From positions 1,550,001-1,614,000 of the forward strand of contig NZ_CP064030.1 of assembly GCF_016865235.1 (NCBI RefSeq): a stretch of DNA of 64,000 nucleotides, written 5' to 3'. Position numbers and translations under genes: made by a program. Each line of letters begins with the position of its first letter. Position 1 is the first letter of the stretch. The DNA comes from Dyella caseinilytica (GTDB taxonomy: Bacteria > Pseudomonadota > Gammaproteobacteria > Xanthomonadales > Rhodanobacteraceae). The notes under the pieces are model-generated. The model searched no databases and had not been told where the DNA came from. It worked only from the letters and a program-made list of their open reading frames with translations. This document shows positions 18,726 through 26,356 of this stretch, piece by piece.

Positions 18726-20465
18726 TCACGCCAGCTGCGCGAATGTGGTCTGCGCAGAAGCCTGCGAAGTCGAAACGGGTTGAGTGTTGGCGGCGGTTTG
18801 ATCGCCAGTCCAGGCGTTCTGATAAATAGTGCGATAACGCAGATAGCCGCCGGTGATGCGATAAGGTTCCAGCTTTTTGGCAACGTGAAAACCTGCGCGG
18901 GAATCGTGGATATAGTCATCCATAAGCTTGCTTACTCCGTCGGGCAGGTTCGCAGCATTGTTGATAGCGGCCAGCATGCCCTGCGTCGTGGCGTCTACCG
19001 GTTCGGAAGGATCTTCGTTGAATGCCCGATAAGAGAGTGTCTCCAGGGGCGAGCTCGCAAATAGCAGATCGTCAGATTTACCCTTTGTTACGCGCATGCG
19101 CTCGCGTACCTCCGCCATCTGGTAGGTGAAGTCATTTTGTGCTTCGACCAAATCCTTCTGGTCTTTGAGTGTGGACTGCTTATAAAAGCGGCGTGTCGAC
19201 AAGCCTTGTCCGGCATTGAATAGCCCCGCGCGCCATTGCAAGTATTGACGTGTGTGCTGGTGTATCACATCGAGAACGGAGTCCTTGCCGGATGCAGCGC
19301 CTATGCCGCATTCATCCCAGAAGGCGTTCACCGCCTGAATGAGCGCCGGGGGGCAAGCGAAGTCCTGGACAAGGTCGGGGCGCTGTTTGATTTCTTCGAC
19401 AGTACGTAAAGGCACCCCCGCCTTGATTGCCTCGTGGTGCATATCAATCAACGGAATCTGCGACAGCTGCGATAGCTTGCCCTGTTCGGTCGGCAAATAA
19501 CCACCGCCCACATCAGAGTGCACGCCAGGATAGGCCACCTGCTTCACCTTCGCAGCCATTTCCAATGGAAAGCTACCCCGTTGCTCATGCAGGGCGATGA
19601 AGTGCACGCACTGCTCCACCGCTGGGTGAATGTGCATGTTGCCATCGGCCCACGCCATGTGCCCGTCGAAACCTGGTATGGCACTGGGCGAGCCGACGGA
19701 GGCGACCGTATCGAATAGACCCATAAAGTAGAGACGCAAGGGCACGCCCGCCAAGAAGTAACCGCCATCATCTTGTTTTAGGAGTTCGCATAGCCAATTT
19801 GCAAATACTCGCGCCTCGGCGGCGCCGCGCGAAAAACCGAATACAGCCACATTGATTTGCGTCACTTTGCGTTGACTGTTTTTTACGACGGTCGCAAGTT
19901 CTTTTTCCCAATTGCGAAGAGCCCTACGGCGATAAGGGGTTTCGAAAAGCAGATTACTTAACGATGAGCTCATGTTGTTGACGATGAGCTTGGCTTCCGA
20001 GTCGTCGAACAATACCGTGCCCGTAAGATAGGCATGTAAGGCATTGTAGACTCGCGTAATGCCCCAATTGATGCGATCCGCGCCCATATAGCCTGCGCCC
20101 ATGCCGGCCCAATCGGTAAGCCATTCGGTATCATCACCAATTTTATCCCAGGGGGTGCCGAGGCCGGGTATGTAGAAGGGGAAAAAGCCATTCTCAAGAT
20201 CATCGATGGACGAGTTGAAAAGGCGTGCAACGTTACTGTGCTTGCCACACGCTGTTTGCGTGCCATTGAGTCCAGGCTCGTTCCAGTCTTTGTTATTGCC
20301 GGTGCCATCGAAAAAAAGGCTGGCATAAACTTGCCCTTGGCATTCGCTTGACTCCTTGCTATTGATGCAGGTCAAGGCTCGTGCCCGTTGCATAGTTTCA
20401 CGTGGCGTGAGCTTACGAAATCCATCAGCGGGCATCGGGGCGGGGATGGTTATGGTGTATGGCAT
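18726..20465 (-). CDS. DUF2235 alpha/beta-hydrolase, putative T6SS phospholipase effector (Tle type)
   Basis: This 579-residue protein is predicted to be a lipase delivered into rival cells. SLFFDGTGNNKD (about residues 49-60) is the DUF2235 start. The nucleophile elbow GFSRG holds Ser212 (residues 210-214). FDTVAS gives a likely acidic residue (Asp252), and GVHSDVGGGY (about 315-323) a likely His316. There is no signal peptide, as expected for a T6SS cargo. VgrG, a DUF4123 adaptor, PAAR and DUF3304 lipoproteins surround it, which is the classic Tle1-type arrangement. Phospholipase activity is inferred from the family. Fragments of this gene's 5' end recur twice upstream (see pseudogene entries). 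Confidence 0.88.
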   Translation of the reverse strand: MPYTITIPAPMPADGFRKLTPRETMQRARALTCINSKESSECQGQVYASLFFDGTGNNKDWNEPGLNGTQTACGKHSNVARLFNSSIDDLENGFFPFYIPGLGTPWDKIGDDTEWLTDWAGMGAGYMGADRINWGITRVYNALHAYLTGTVLFDDSEAKLIVNNMSSSLSNLLFETPYRRRALRNWEKELATVVKNSQRKVTQINVAVFGFSRGAAEARVFANWLCELLKQDDGGYFLAGVPLRLYFMGLFDTVASVGSPSAIPGFDGHMAWADGNMHIHPAVEQCVHFIALHEQRGSFPLEMAAKVKQVAYPGVHSDVGGGYLPTEQGKLSQLSQIPLIDMHHEAIKAGVPLRTVEEIKQRPDLVQDFACPPALIQAVNAFWDECGIGAASGKDSVLDVIHQHTRQYLQWRAGLFNAGQGLSTRRFYKQSTLKDQKDLVEAQNDFTYQMAEVRERMRVTKGKSDDLLFASSPLETLSYRAFNEDPSEPVDATTQGMLAAINNAANLPDGVSKLMDDYIHDSRAGFHVAKKLEPYRITGGYLRYRTIYQNAWTGDQTAANTQPVSTSQASAQTTFAQLA

Positions 20466-20592
20466 ATATGCTTCCCTGCGTTAGTATTTTTCGCGTATCA
20501 AAACTTGGCTTCGTCACCCTTTAGTCACCCTTTAAAGGGTAGTTTGGGAGGCCAAGACCTAGCGTGGTCACAAATACTTTTACGTTGCCATC

Positions 20593-20940
20593 TCAAAGGA
20601 AATGTACGGCAAACATGCCTCCATCTTCTGGACGATAGGGCGGAACTTCAACGGCGCGCTGCTGGGGTGTTCCCATTTCCAGCCCACCCCAATGCAAGAC
20701 GACGGTCATGCCTGACTTGTATGTGCTTGGAATAGAGATGCAGTGGGTGAATTTTTCGCCACCTTCATGTTTTCCAATACAGGGACATCCCGCGCTGTTG
20801 ACTGAGAAATAGCCAATATCATGGTTGGTGTGGTTATATCCGACCACATCTAGTGACATTGTGTCGTCGTTAGCGAAGCAGCCACTGAGCATCGTGACAT
20901 GAATGATGAAAACCCCAAACTTTGCGGGTGGTTTAAACAT
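20593..20940 (-). CDS. DUF3304-type lipoprotein, putative Tle immunity copy 1, truncated by nonsense mutation
   Basis: This is a putative immunity protein against the adjacent lipase. A lipoprotein signal ends in MLSGC (Cys21), so the product should reach the periplasmic face. It has 115 residues, against 142-143 for the two paralogues. The frame ends at TGA (20593-20595) where paralogue 2 has CGA (Arg). Reading on past the TGA recovers the family C-terminus DGNVKVFVT...NYPLKGD to a TAA at 20521, so one C-to-T change explains the truncation. An 11-bp direct duplication also lies at the old 3' end. The ATG at 20940 is chosen by alignment with the paralogues; the frame is open further up through an effector remnant. 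Function may be lost or reduced. Confidence 0.75.
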   Translation of the reverse strand: MFKPPAKFGVFIIHVTMLSGCFANDDTMSLDVVGYNHTNHDIGYFSVNSAGCPCIGKHEGGEKFTHCISIPSTYKSGMTVVLHWGGLEMGTPQQRAVEVPPYRPEDGGMFAVHFL

Positions 20941-20989
20941 GGGCTTGAAATATCGTGTTAGTGATGCTTGTGTTGTGAGTGGATGACGT

Positions 20990-21143
20990 GCTGCAAAAAA
21001 AAGTGAAGACGACCATCCGCTCTTTGCGCTGGGCAATTTTTTTATGCACGCTAATACTTGTGATCGAAGAATGGCTTTGATATGTGTGCACTTGCGAAAT
21101 CTTTCAGCGGGCATCGGGCGGTAATGGTCGTGGTGCATGGCAT
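20990..21143 (-). pseudogene. Remnant of effector gene 5' end (copy A)
   Basis: This stretch matches the first ~52 codons of the DUF2235 effector at 18726-20465. MPAERFRK...LACI...SLFF parallels MPADGFRK...LTCI...SLFF, and the leader GGAAGCATATATGCCAT is shared. Relative to the intact gene one C is missing in the CCCC run after codon 9, so the homologous ATG at 21143 reaches a TAG after about 30 codons. Homology stops right after the SLFF codons and passes into the upstream region of immunity copy 1. The rest of an effector gene was therefore deleted. It is not expected to make a functional product. Confidence 0.75.
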
Positions 21144-21175
21144 ATATGCTTCCTTGCGTTGTGAGTTTGTGCGTG

Positions 21176-21604
21176 TCACAGCTTGGCTTCATCGCCTTTC
21201 AGTGGATAGTTCGGATGCCACAACATGTATCTAGTAACAAACACTTTCACGTTACCATCTCGAAGAAAATGCACGTGAAATTCGCCACCATCATCCGGGT
21301 GATAGGGTGGTACTTCGACGGTTCGCTGTTGGGGTGTTCCTATTTCCAATCCGCCCCAGCGCACGGTGACAGTCATGCCTGGCTTGTATTTCTCTGAAAT
21401 AGAGATGCAGCATACTGACTTTCCGCCCTCATGCTTACCTTCATAAGCACCTCCTGCATTGTTGACTGAAAAGTAGCCAATATCATGATCCGTATGGTTG
21501 TATCCGACCACGTCTAGTGACATTGTGTTGTCGCTAGCGAAGCAGCCGCTGAGCATCGTGATCAGCACGATGAAAATTCCAAACCTTGCGAGTCTTTTAA
21601 ACAT
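21176..21604 (-). CDS. DUF3304-type lipoprotein, putative Tle immunity copy 2
   Basis: This intact 142-residue paralogue has a lipobox MLSGC (Cys21) and a mature part with TMSLDVVGYNHTDHDIGYFSV, conserved in all three copies. It ends NYPLKGDEAKL. The role as periplasmic immunity to the lipase is inferred from family context. The ATG at 21604 was chosen because the lipoprotein signal starts there and copy 3 starts at the same place; the frame upstream of it (to 21802) encodes an effector remnant, not a real N-terminus. Confidence 0.8.
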   Translation of the reverse strand: MFKRLARFGIFIVLITMLSGCFASDNTMSLDVVGYNHTDHDIGYFSVNNAGGAYEGKHEGGKSVCCISISEKYKPGMTVTVRWGGLEIGTPQQRTVEVPPYHPDDGGEFHVHFLRDGNVKVFVTRYMLWHPNYPLKGDEAKL

Positions 21605-21655
21605 GATCCTGAAATATCGTGTTAGTGATGCTTGTGTTGTGAGTGGATGACGTGC

Positions 21656-21807
21656 TGCAAAAAAACGTGAAGACGACCATCCGCTCTTTGCGCTGGGCAG
21701 TTTTTTTATGCACGCTAATACTTGTGATCGAAGAATGGCTTTAATATGTGTGCACTTGCGAAATCTTTCAGCGGGCATCGGGCGGTAATGGTCGTGGTGC
21801 ATGGCAT
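21656..21807 (-). pseudogene. Remnant of effector gene 5' end (copy B)
   Basis: This is a second fragment of the effector 5' end, nearly identical to copy A and with the same one-base deletion after codon 9. It ends at the same SLFF-equivalent position and joins the upstream region of immunity copy 2. The shared frameshift and junction show that copies A and B descend from one already-broken fragment that was later duplicated with its immunity gene. Confidence 0.75.
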
Positions 21808-21839
21808 ATATGCTTCCTTGCGTTGTGAGTTTGTGCGTA

Positions 21840-22271
21840 TCACAACTTGGCTTCGTCGCCTTTTAACGGGTAATTTGGATGTTCTTCGTAATACTTGGTC
21901 ACGAAGACTTTAATGTCGCCATTGCGTAGGAAATGCACAGCAAAATGACCGCCATCTTCTGGTCTGTACGGAGGCACAATGACTGTGCGGGAAGCGGGGT
22001 TTTTACCTGCTTCGTCGCTCCACGTAACAACCACAGTCATGCCGTGTTTGTACTTTTCGGGGATGACTATGCAGCAAGAAAATTTTCCGCCGCCATGATG
22101 CTTCATTAGCAACGACCCGCCCTTACCGTTCACCGAAAAATCGCCAATATCACGATCGGTGTGGTTGTAGCCAATTACATCCAGCGACATGGTGTGGTTT
22201 CTGGCGAAACAGCTGCTTAGCACCGTGATAATAGCGACGAGAATTCCAATTATTGCGATTTGTTTAAGCAT
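21840..22271 (-). CDS. DUF3304-type lipoprotein, putative Tle immunity copy 3
   Basis: This 143-residue intact paralogue has a lipobox VLSSC (Cys21). It shares TMSLDV.GYNHTD.DIG.FSV, VPPYRPEDGG and NYPLKGDEAKL with copy 2 but is more divergent in the centre (TWSDEAGKNPASRT). No effector fragment lies upstream, so it probably represents the ancestral end of the array or an independent allele. Periplasmic immunity is inferred. Confidence 0.8.
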   Translation of the reverse strand: MLKQIAIIGILVAIITVLSSCFARNHTMSLDVIGYNHTDRDIGDFSVNGKGGSLLMKHHGGGKFSCCIVIPEKYKHGMTVVVTWSDEAGKNPASRTVIVPPYRPEDGGHFAVHFLRNGDIKVFVTKYYEEHPNYPLKGDEAKL

Positions 22272-22378
22272 GATCGTGAAATCTCGTGTAGGTGATGTTG
22301 CGTATGACTGTGCAAGTTCTCGTACATGGGCTTAAATGTGCGTGTCCATGATTGAGGCGACGTTTTTGATCTGGATGG

Positions 22379-22741
22379 CTAAGGGGCCCAGCGTATAGTG
22401 CAGTCGAGGCTAGGGGTTGTAATGATCGCAGCGGTATAACTTGCCACGAACAGAGCGATTCCGGTTATGGCAATGATAGGTGTCGCGCAAATGCATCGCT
22501 TGGCAGAAAAGGGAGGTGTCACCATCGCTACCAGGGCAATGAAGCTGGATGCGATGAGCATTAAGAACGGGATAGGCCACCAGAACGCGGCGAGTATGAT
22601 TAGTGCGCCAAGTGCGTCTCCGGCATGGCAGCCATAGATATGGTAGCCAACGAAGATCGATACGCTTATTGCTGCCCATCCGAGCGTGCTTACTATAAAT
22701 GCTGAAACACCGCGAATAAGTGCATCAAATAAAAATTTCAT
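22379..22741 (-). CDS. Small integral membrane protein of unknown function
   Basis: I do not recognise this 120-residue protein. It is almost wholly hydrophobic, with three likely membrane helices (about residues 10-35, 42-73 and 85-110) and few charges. It sits between the DUF4123 adaptor/disrupted small ORF and the immunity array, in visibly AT-richer DNA. A role as orphan immunity protein for a lost membrane-targeting effector is possible but only an inference from location. Confidence 0.6.
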   Translation of the reverse strand: MKFLFDALIRGVSAFIVSTLGWAAISVSIFVGYHIYGCHAGDALGALIILAAFWWPIPFLMLIASSFIALVAMVTPPFSAKRCICATPIIAITGIALFVASYTAAIITTPSLDCTIRWAP

Positions 22742-22792
22742 GGCAATGATTTCCGTCTTTTCTTGTGGCGTATTGGTTAATTTTTTAGACGG

Positions 22793-22974
22793 TTATTTTT
22801 CGATGGTTCGTGGGTTTTGCATAATGTCCATATGCTGTCCGGCACTGAACTGCATCAGTCCACAAAGGGCTGCGCGTGTGATAGAGGGCGAGCTATTGGC
22901 GTGTGTATTGCCCCCATTAGGCCTGCCATAGAAGCCCAGATTCCACTGTCGGGAGTGGCTATTACGTATGGCAT
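22793..22974 (-). pseudogene. Disrupted small ORF after the DUF4123 adaptor
   Basis: An ATG at 22974, 7 nt after the adaptor stop, opens a 39-codon frame (starting MPYVIATPDSG, with a small hydrophobic patch MAGLMGAI) that ends at TGA 22855-22857. A shifted frame continues directly with MQFSAGQHMDIMQN to TAA at 22793. One single-base indel would join them into a protein of about 60 residues. The family is unknown. It could also be a genuine 39-residue peptide or chance. Confidence 0.4.
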
Positions 22975-22981
22975 AGAGTGC

Positions 22982-23881
22982 TCATTGCGTTATCACGTTT
23001 GGTTGCGTGCTTTTGTTCAAGACTTCAGTGGACTGCCATAGAGGTTCTCCGGTGTTCCATACGCTTTCCGGTAGGGCATCGCACCAGTTCGCAAAGGACT
23101 GCGCGTGGACTGATGATGGTGATGCCAGGCGTTCCATAGCCAACGGGTGGTCGACAAAGTGGCCCGATGTATGCAGCGCTAACATCATGAATTGGACCTG
23201 GTCGTTCTTTTCGTAGAGAGCATGTTTCCGAGCCAGTCGACACTGTTCGGCAATGAAGGGGTGGAGCACCGAATAGGGCACCCGTTTGATCTCTTCCCGA
23301 AGGGTTCGACGCAATTCGAAGATCAAAGTATCGGGCTCATTCGCGGCAAGAAGCGTTTGCGCTTGTGCAACATCGAGTTGCAGGGGCGCGGTTATGGTTT
23401 GAGGCGTAACTCCACCCGACAGGGTTATTGAGTGTTGCTGTTCAACACCAAATCGATCGATGCTGCTCCATTGAACGATGTGCTGGGTAAAGAATGCCCG
23501 TTGATCAGGGCTCAAAATATCGAGCCATACGGGTAGGATGCGAGTGTCGTACCAACGCATAAGCATGGTTCGCCCATTGGGCATATGTACTAGATGAAAC
23601 TGCCTAAGATGCTCTGCCATGGTCATCAACGGAGCGGATGCTGCTAGCTTGCTTAGGCAAGGTTTTTTCTGGCCTATGCGAATGATTTCGTCATGCAGTC
23701 TTTGACTGTCATCGTTGTGGCGGGTTATGTCGATGAGCAGGGGGGCCAGTTCTGGGAGTGACTCCTCTGTGTGACCCTGAAACAGCGATTCGTAGGGCAT
23801 GCCCCAGTGCTCCAGCCGATTGAAAAATCGCATCTGTTGGCTGGAGTCAAGCAGCAGGTAATGAAACATTGGCGAATCCAT
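22982..23881 (-). CDS. DUF4123 T6SS effector adaptor/chaperone
   Basis: DUF4123 proteins (Tap-1/TEC) load particular effectors onto VgrG. This 299-residue protein has the N-terminal YLLLDSSQQMRFFNRL and the central MRWYDTRILPVWLDIL, the equivalent of the family's R-x-Y-D-x-R motif. It is soluble with no signal peptide. The start ATG overlaps the VgrG stop (TGATG), a tight coupling typical for VgrG-adaptor pairs. The DUF2235 effector further down is the likely client, although several genes now lie between them. Confidence 0.88.
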   Translation of the reverse strand: MDSPMFHYLLLDSSQQMRFFNRLEHWGMPYESLFQGHTEESLPELAPLLIDITRHNDDSQRLHDEIIRIGQKKPCLSKLAASAPLMTMAEHLRQFHLVHMPNGRTMLMRWYDTRILPVWLDILSPDQRAFFTQHIVQWSSIDRFGVEQQHSITLSGGVTPQTITAPLQLDVAQAQTLLAANEPDTLIFELRRTLREEIKRVPYSVLHPFIAEQCRLARKHALYEKNDQVQFMMLALHTSGHFVDHPLAMERLASPSSVHAQSFANWCDALPESVWNTGEPLWQSTEVLNKSTQPNVITQ

Positions 23882-26229
23882 CAGGTTACGTACACTCCAG
23901 GCGCACCCTGACGCATGGCGTCAATCAGGCAGCTTTTACAGGCGGTGCGGGGAAACTGCGGTAATGGCCTCGTGCTGGAGGCGGCTTCCACGGTGTCCCA
24001 AAAAGCGCATTTTTCGTAGATATCCCCTGGGGTACCGTTTTCGATGCCAGCAGGGGTGATTTTGATGTAAGAGCCGCCTGCGCCTAGCCAGATTTCCTTG
24101 TCGGCGGCAATGATCACTTTCCCAGCGCTGCTGGTAATAGTTAGATCTTTGAGTGCAGAAAGGGACAACGCATCGGACTGCGCTTGGGCGTCCCATTTGC
24201 CTTGAGCGGCGTAGAGCTTTATGCCTTGGCCTTGCGCAAACACAGATATGGCGTTGCCCGCCGCAACGGTCACATTTCTTGTGGCGCCAATATCAACGTT
24301 GCCGCCTGCGGTGGCGATGAGATTTTCAGCGGCATTGAGGTGCAGCGAGCCACCCGTAGTCATGCCTGCGCCGTCGGGTGCGCTAAGCAGAATGACCTGT
24401 GCCTGCAAATTCTTGAGTCGATCGGAGAGCAGCGCGTTTTGCGTGGCAATATCGGCAGCGAGAGCCTGCGCCGTTTGTGCCGTTTCCGAAAGAGCTTGCA
24501 TCTGTGCCTGCGCTTGTTGCAATTGCGCCATGGCTGTCTGCATCTCCAACTGCCTGCCATTCGCACTCGGCTGTGAATCGGCGCTGATAAATACGCCTTT
24601 GGCTGCGCGCACACTCGCATGTCCATCGGTGCGCAATTCCGCGCCGGTACCGCGTTCGTTGTTCTGGTCATCCACCATATGCCCCAGATTGAGTTCGCTC
24701 GTCTGGGTCGGTGTGGTGAGGTGGATGTGTTCAATACCCTCGCGATCTTCCATGCGCAGTTCGTTCTGCGCGGCGGTGCGGATCAGGTTGCGTGTGTTGT
24801 TCTGGTTGGTGACCAGATCGGTGTGCTGGCTGTTGTGGACGGCGCCGACGATGTAGGGGCGATCGGGATCGCCTTGGGTAAAGCCCAGGATGACTTCCGC
24901 GCCGTCGATCAGCGGAAAGTGGTGGCCGTAGTCACGGCCGCTGTAGGGTTTGGCGAGCCTTACCGGGCGGCTGGTGCCGCCGGGGCTCCAGGTATCCAGA
25001 TCGAACGGCAACTGCACACGGTATTCGCCGTCGGCGTTGAGGTAGGCGTACTTGTAGTTGCCCGGCGACATGATGCGTGCCGGAAGCAGGCCGCTGATGG
25101 TGGGCCAGGGTAGCGGCTGGCTGCGATAGGGACGATCGGCGGGGATGGCTTTAAAGGTATTGCTATAAGCCTTATCGCGTGCCGCTTCGTGGGCGACGGC
25201 GGTGATCACCAGGCCGTTAGGCGCATCGGGCAGCGTTGTGTCGCTGATCTGCAGCACGCTGCCAGCGCCCAGGGCGAGGACGTTGCCGGTGCCGTCATAG
25301 GTGATCTGCTGGGCCAAATGCGCCTGATGGCGCAATTGTGCAAGGCGTTGGGCATCGTCGGGATCGTTTTGATGCTCGCCCCAGCGGTAATCGGTGCCTT
25401 GGGTGGTGCTGTCGTCACGAGCGACGTTGGCATCAGCGAGTAACGAGACGCCGGCGGTGCGATGGTTATCGTCGTTGAGGTGAACGGTCTGTGTCACCCG
25501 GCGGCGTTGCTGCGCGAGCGATTTGATCGCCTCCGTACCGGTGCTTTCCAGGCCGGCGTCGGCACGCATCGGTGCAGTCTGTCCGCTTCGGTCATACGCA
25601 TCGAGATCGTCACCGAATACGATGACCTCGCGGTCCACCGTTTGTTGGAAGCGGAACCAGATGCCTTCGTCCGCCGCGATACGTTGCAGAAAATTGAGCG
25701 TGGTTTCTTCGTATTGCGTGGTGTATTCACGCGTTGGGTAGGTGGCGCGCAGGCTGAACTGGAAATCGGTGGCGGTGAAGCCGGCATGGCGCAGCACCGC
25801 TTCCAGGATCTCTGGGGCGCTTTGTTGCTGGAACAGGCGGCTGGTGACGTCGCGCGACAGATCGGCCAGGCGTGGTTCGAGTACCAGGCGGTAGTGCGTT
25901 TGATCGGCGGAGGTGCTGATCTGGTGAAACTCGGTGATCAAGCCATGAAATACGCGTGCCGGAGCAGGGCTGGCCAACGTATTGGCGAGCTCGCCCACCA
26001 GAGATGCCAGCGACATGACGGTCAGGTCGATGGGCTGGATAGCGAAGCTGGCGGTTTTGCCCAGGATGGAGGCGGTCGTCAGGTCAGCGAATGAACTGGT
26101 GACGTCGATCTCGAAACGATACGGGGTGCTTAACGGTTCCTCGCCCTTGAAACTCAGTACGGAAAGCAGCGCGGGTGTGCCGGTGATGCTGAGGTGATAG
26201 GCCTGGCTGATGGAGGGTGTTACTGCCAT
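23881..26229 (-). CDS. vgrG: T6SS spike protein VgrG (TssI) with DUF2345 extension
   Basis: VgrG forms the trimeric spike tip. The 782-residue product from ATG 26229 has a gp27-like N-terminal part (beginning YHLSITGTPALLSVLSFKGEE), a gp5/OB region (YRVQLPFDLDTWSPGG, PLIDGAEVILGFTQGDPDRP), then a C-terminal DUF2345 beta-helix region preceded by a Gln/Ala-rich helical segment (about residues 570-640). The tail has a CxxC (TACKSCLIDAM). No separate toxin domain is apparent. The frame stays open to 26400, but a Shine-Dalgarno-like AAGG precedes 26229. It lies 127 nt after tssC. Confidence 0.93.
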   Translation of the reverse strand: MAVTPSISQAYHLSITGTPALLSVLSFKGEEPLSTPYRFEIDVTSSFADLTTASILGKTASFAIQPIDLTVMSLASLVGELANTLASPAPARVFHGLITEFHQISTSADQTHYRLVLEPRLADLSRDVTSRLFQQQSAPEILEAVLRHAGFTATDFQFSLRATYPTREYTTQYEETTLNFLQRIAADEGIWFRFQQTVDREVIVFGDDLDAYDRSGQTAPMRADAGLESTGTEAIKSLAQQRRRVTQTVHLNDDNHRTAGVSLLADANVARDDSTTQGTDYRWGEHQNDPDDAQRLAQLRHQAHLAQQITYDGTGNVLALGAGSVLQISDTTLPDAPNGLVITAVAHEAARDKAYSNTFKAIPADRPYRSQPLPWPTISGLLPARIMSPGNYKYAYLNADGEYRVQLPFDLDTWSPGGTSRPVRLAKPYSGRDYGHHFPLIDGAEVILGFTQGDPDRPYIVGAVHNSQHTDLVTNQNNTRNLIRTAAQNELRMEDREGIEHIHLTTPTQTSELNLGHMVDDQNNERGTGAELRTDGHASVRAAKGVFISADSQPSANGRQLEMQTAMAQLQQAQAQMQALSETAQTAQALAADIATQNALLSDRLKNLQAQVILLSAPDGAGMTTGGSLHLNAAENLIATAGGNVDIGATRNVTVAAGNAISVFAQGQGIKLYAAQGKWDAQAQSDALSLSALKDLTITSSAGKVIIAADKEIWLGAGGSYIKITPAGIENGTPGDIYEKCAFWDTVEAASSTRPLPQFPRTACKSCLIDAMRQGAPGVYVT

Positions 26230-26356
26230 GGGAAACCTTTTCCTTGCGTCACGATGCGATGGATTCACCGCACTGCATGGGGTTTGAACAGGATGGCTGC
26301 CAGCTTCGATAAGAAAGCTGGCAGCCATGGCTTCGGGTTGTGCTACGTCGTAGCGA

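Larger units (their letters stand above)
20477..21818. repeat. Two tandem imperfect repeat units (immunity gene + effector remnant)
   Basis: Units of about 678 bp (20477-21154) and 664 bp (21155-21818) each hold a DUF3304 gene 3' end to 5' end, followed by an effector 5' remnant. Each begins with TGCGTT...CTTGGCTTC at the immunity 3' side. A third, partial unit from 21819 to about 22271 has only the immunity gene. The units are recognisable by eye from repeated blocks such as GGCATATATGCTTCC. Confidence 0.8.

Noticed and set aside
20941..21192. N-terminal extension of the DUF3304 genes as real protein (199- and 208-residue forms)
   Set aside because: The upstream part is an effector-gene remnant in a shifted frame, and lipoprotein signals start at 20940 and 21604, matching copy 3.
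22742..22981. A + strand gene in the gap beside DUF4123 (short frames near 22686-23041)
   Set aside because: These frames run across neighbouring minus-strand genes and have no ribosome site or motif.
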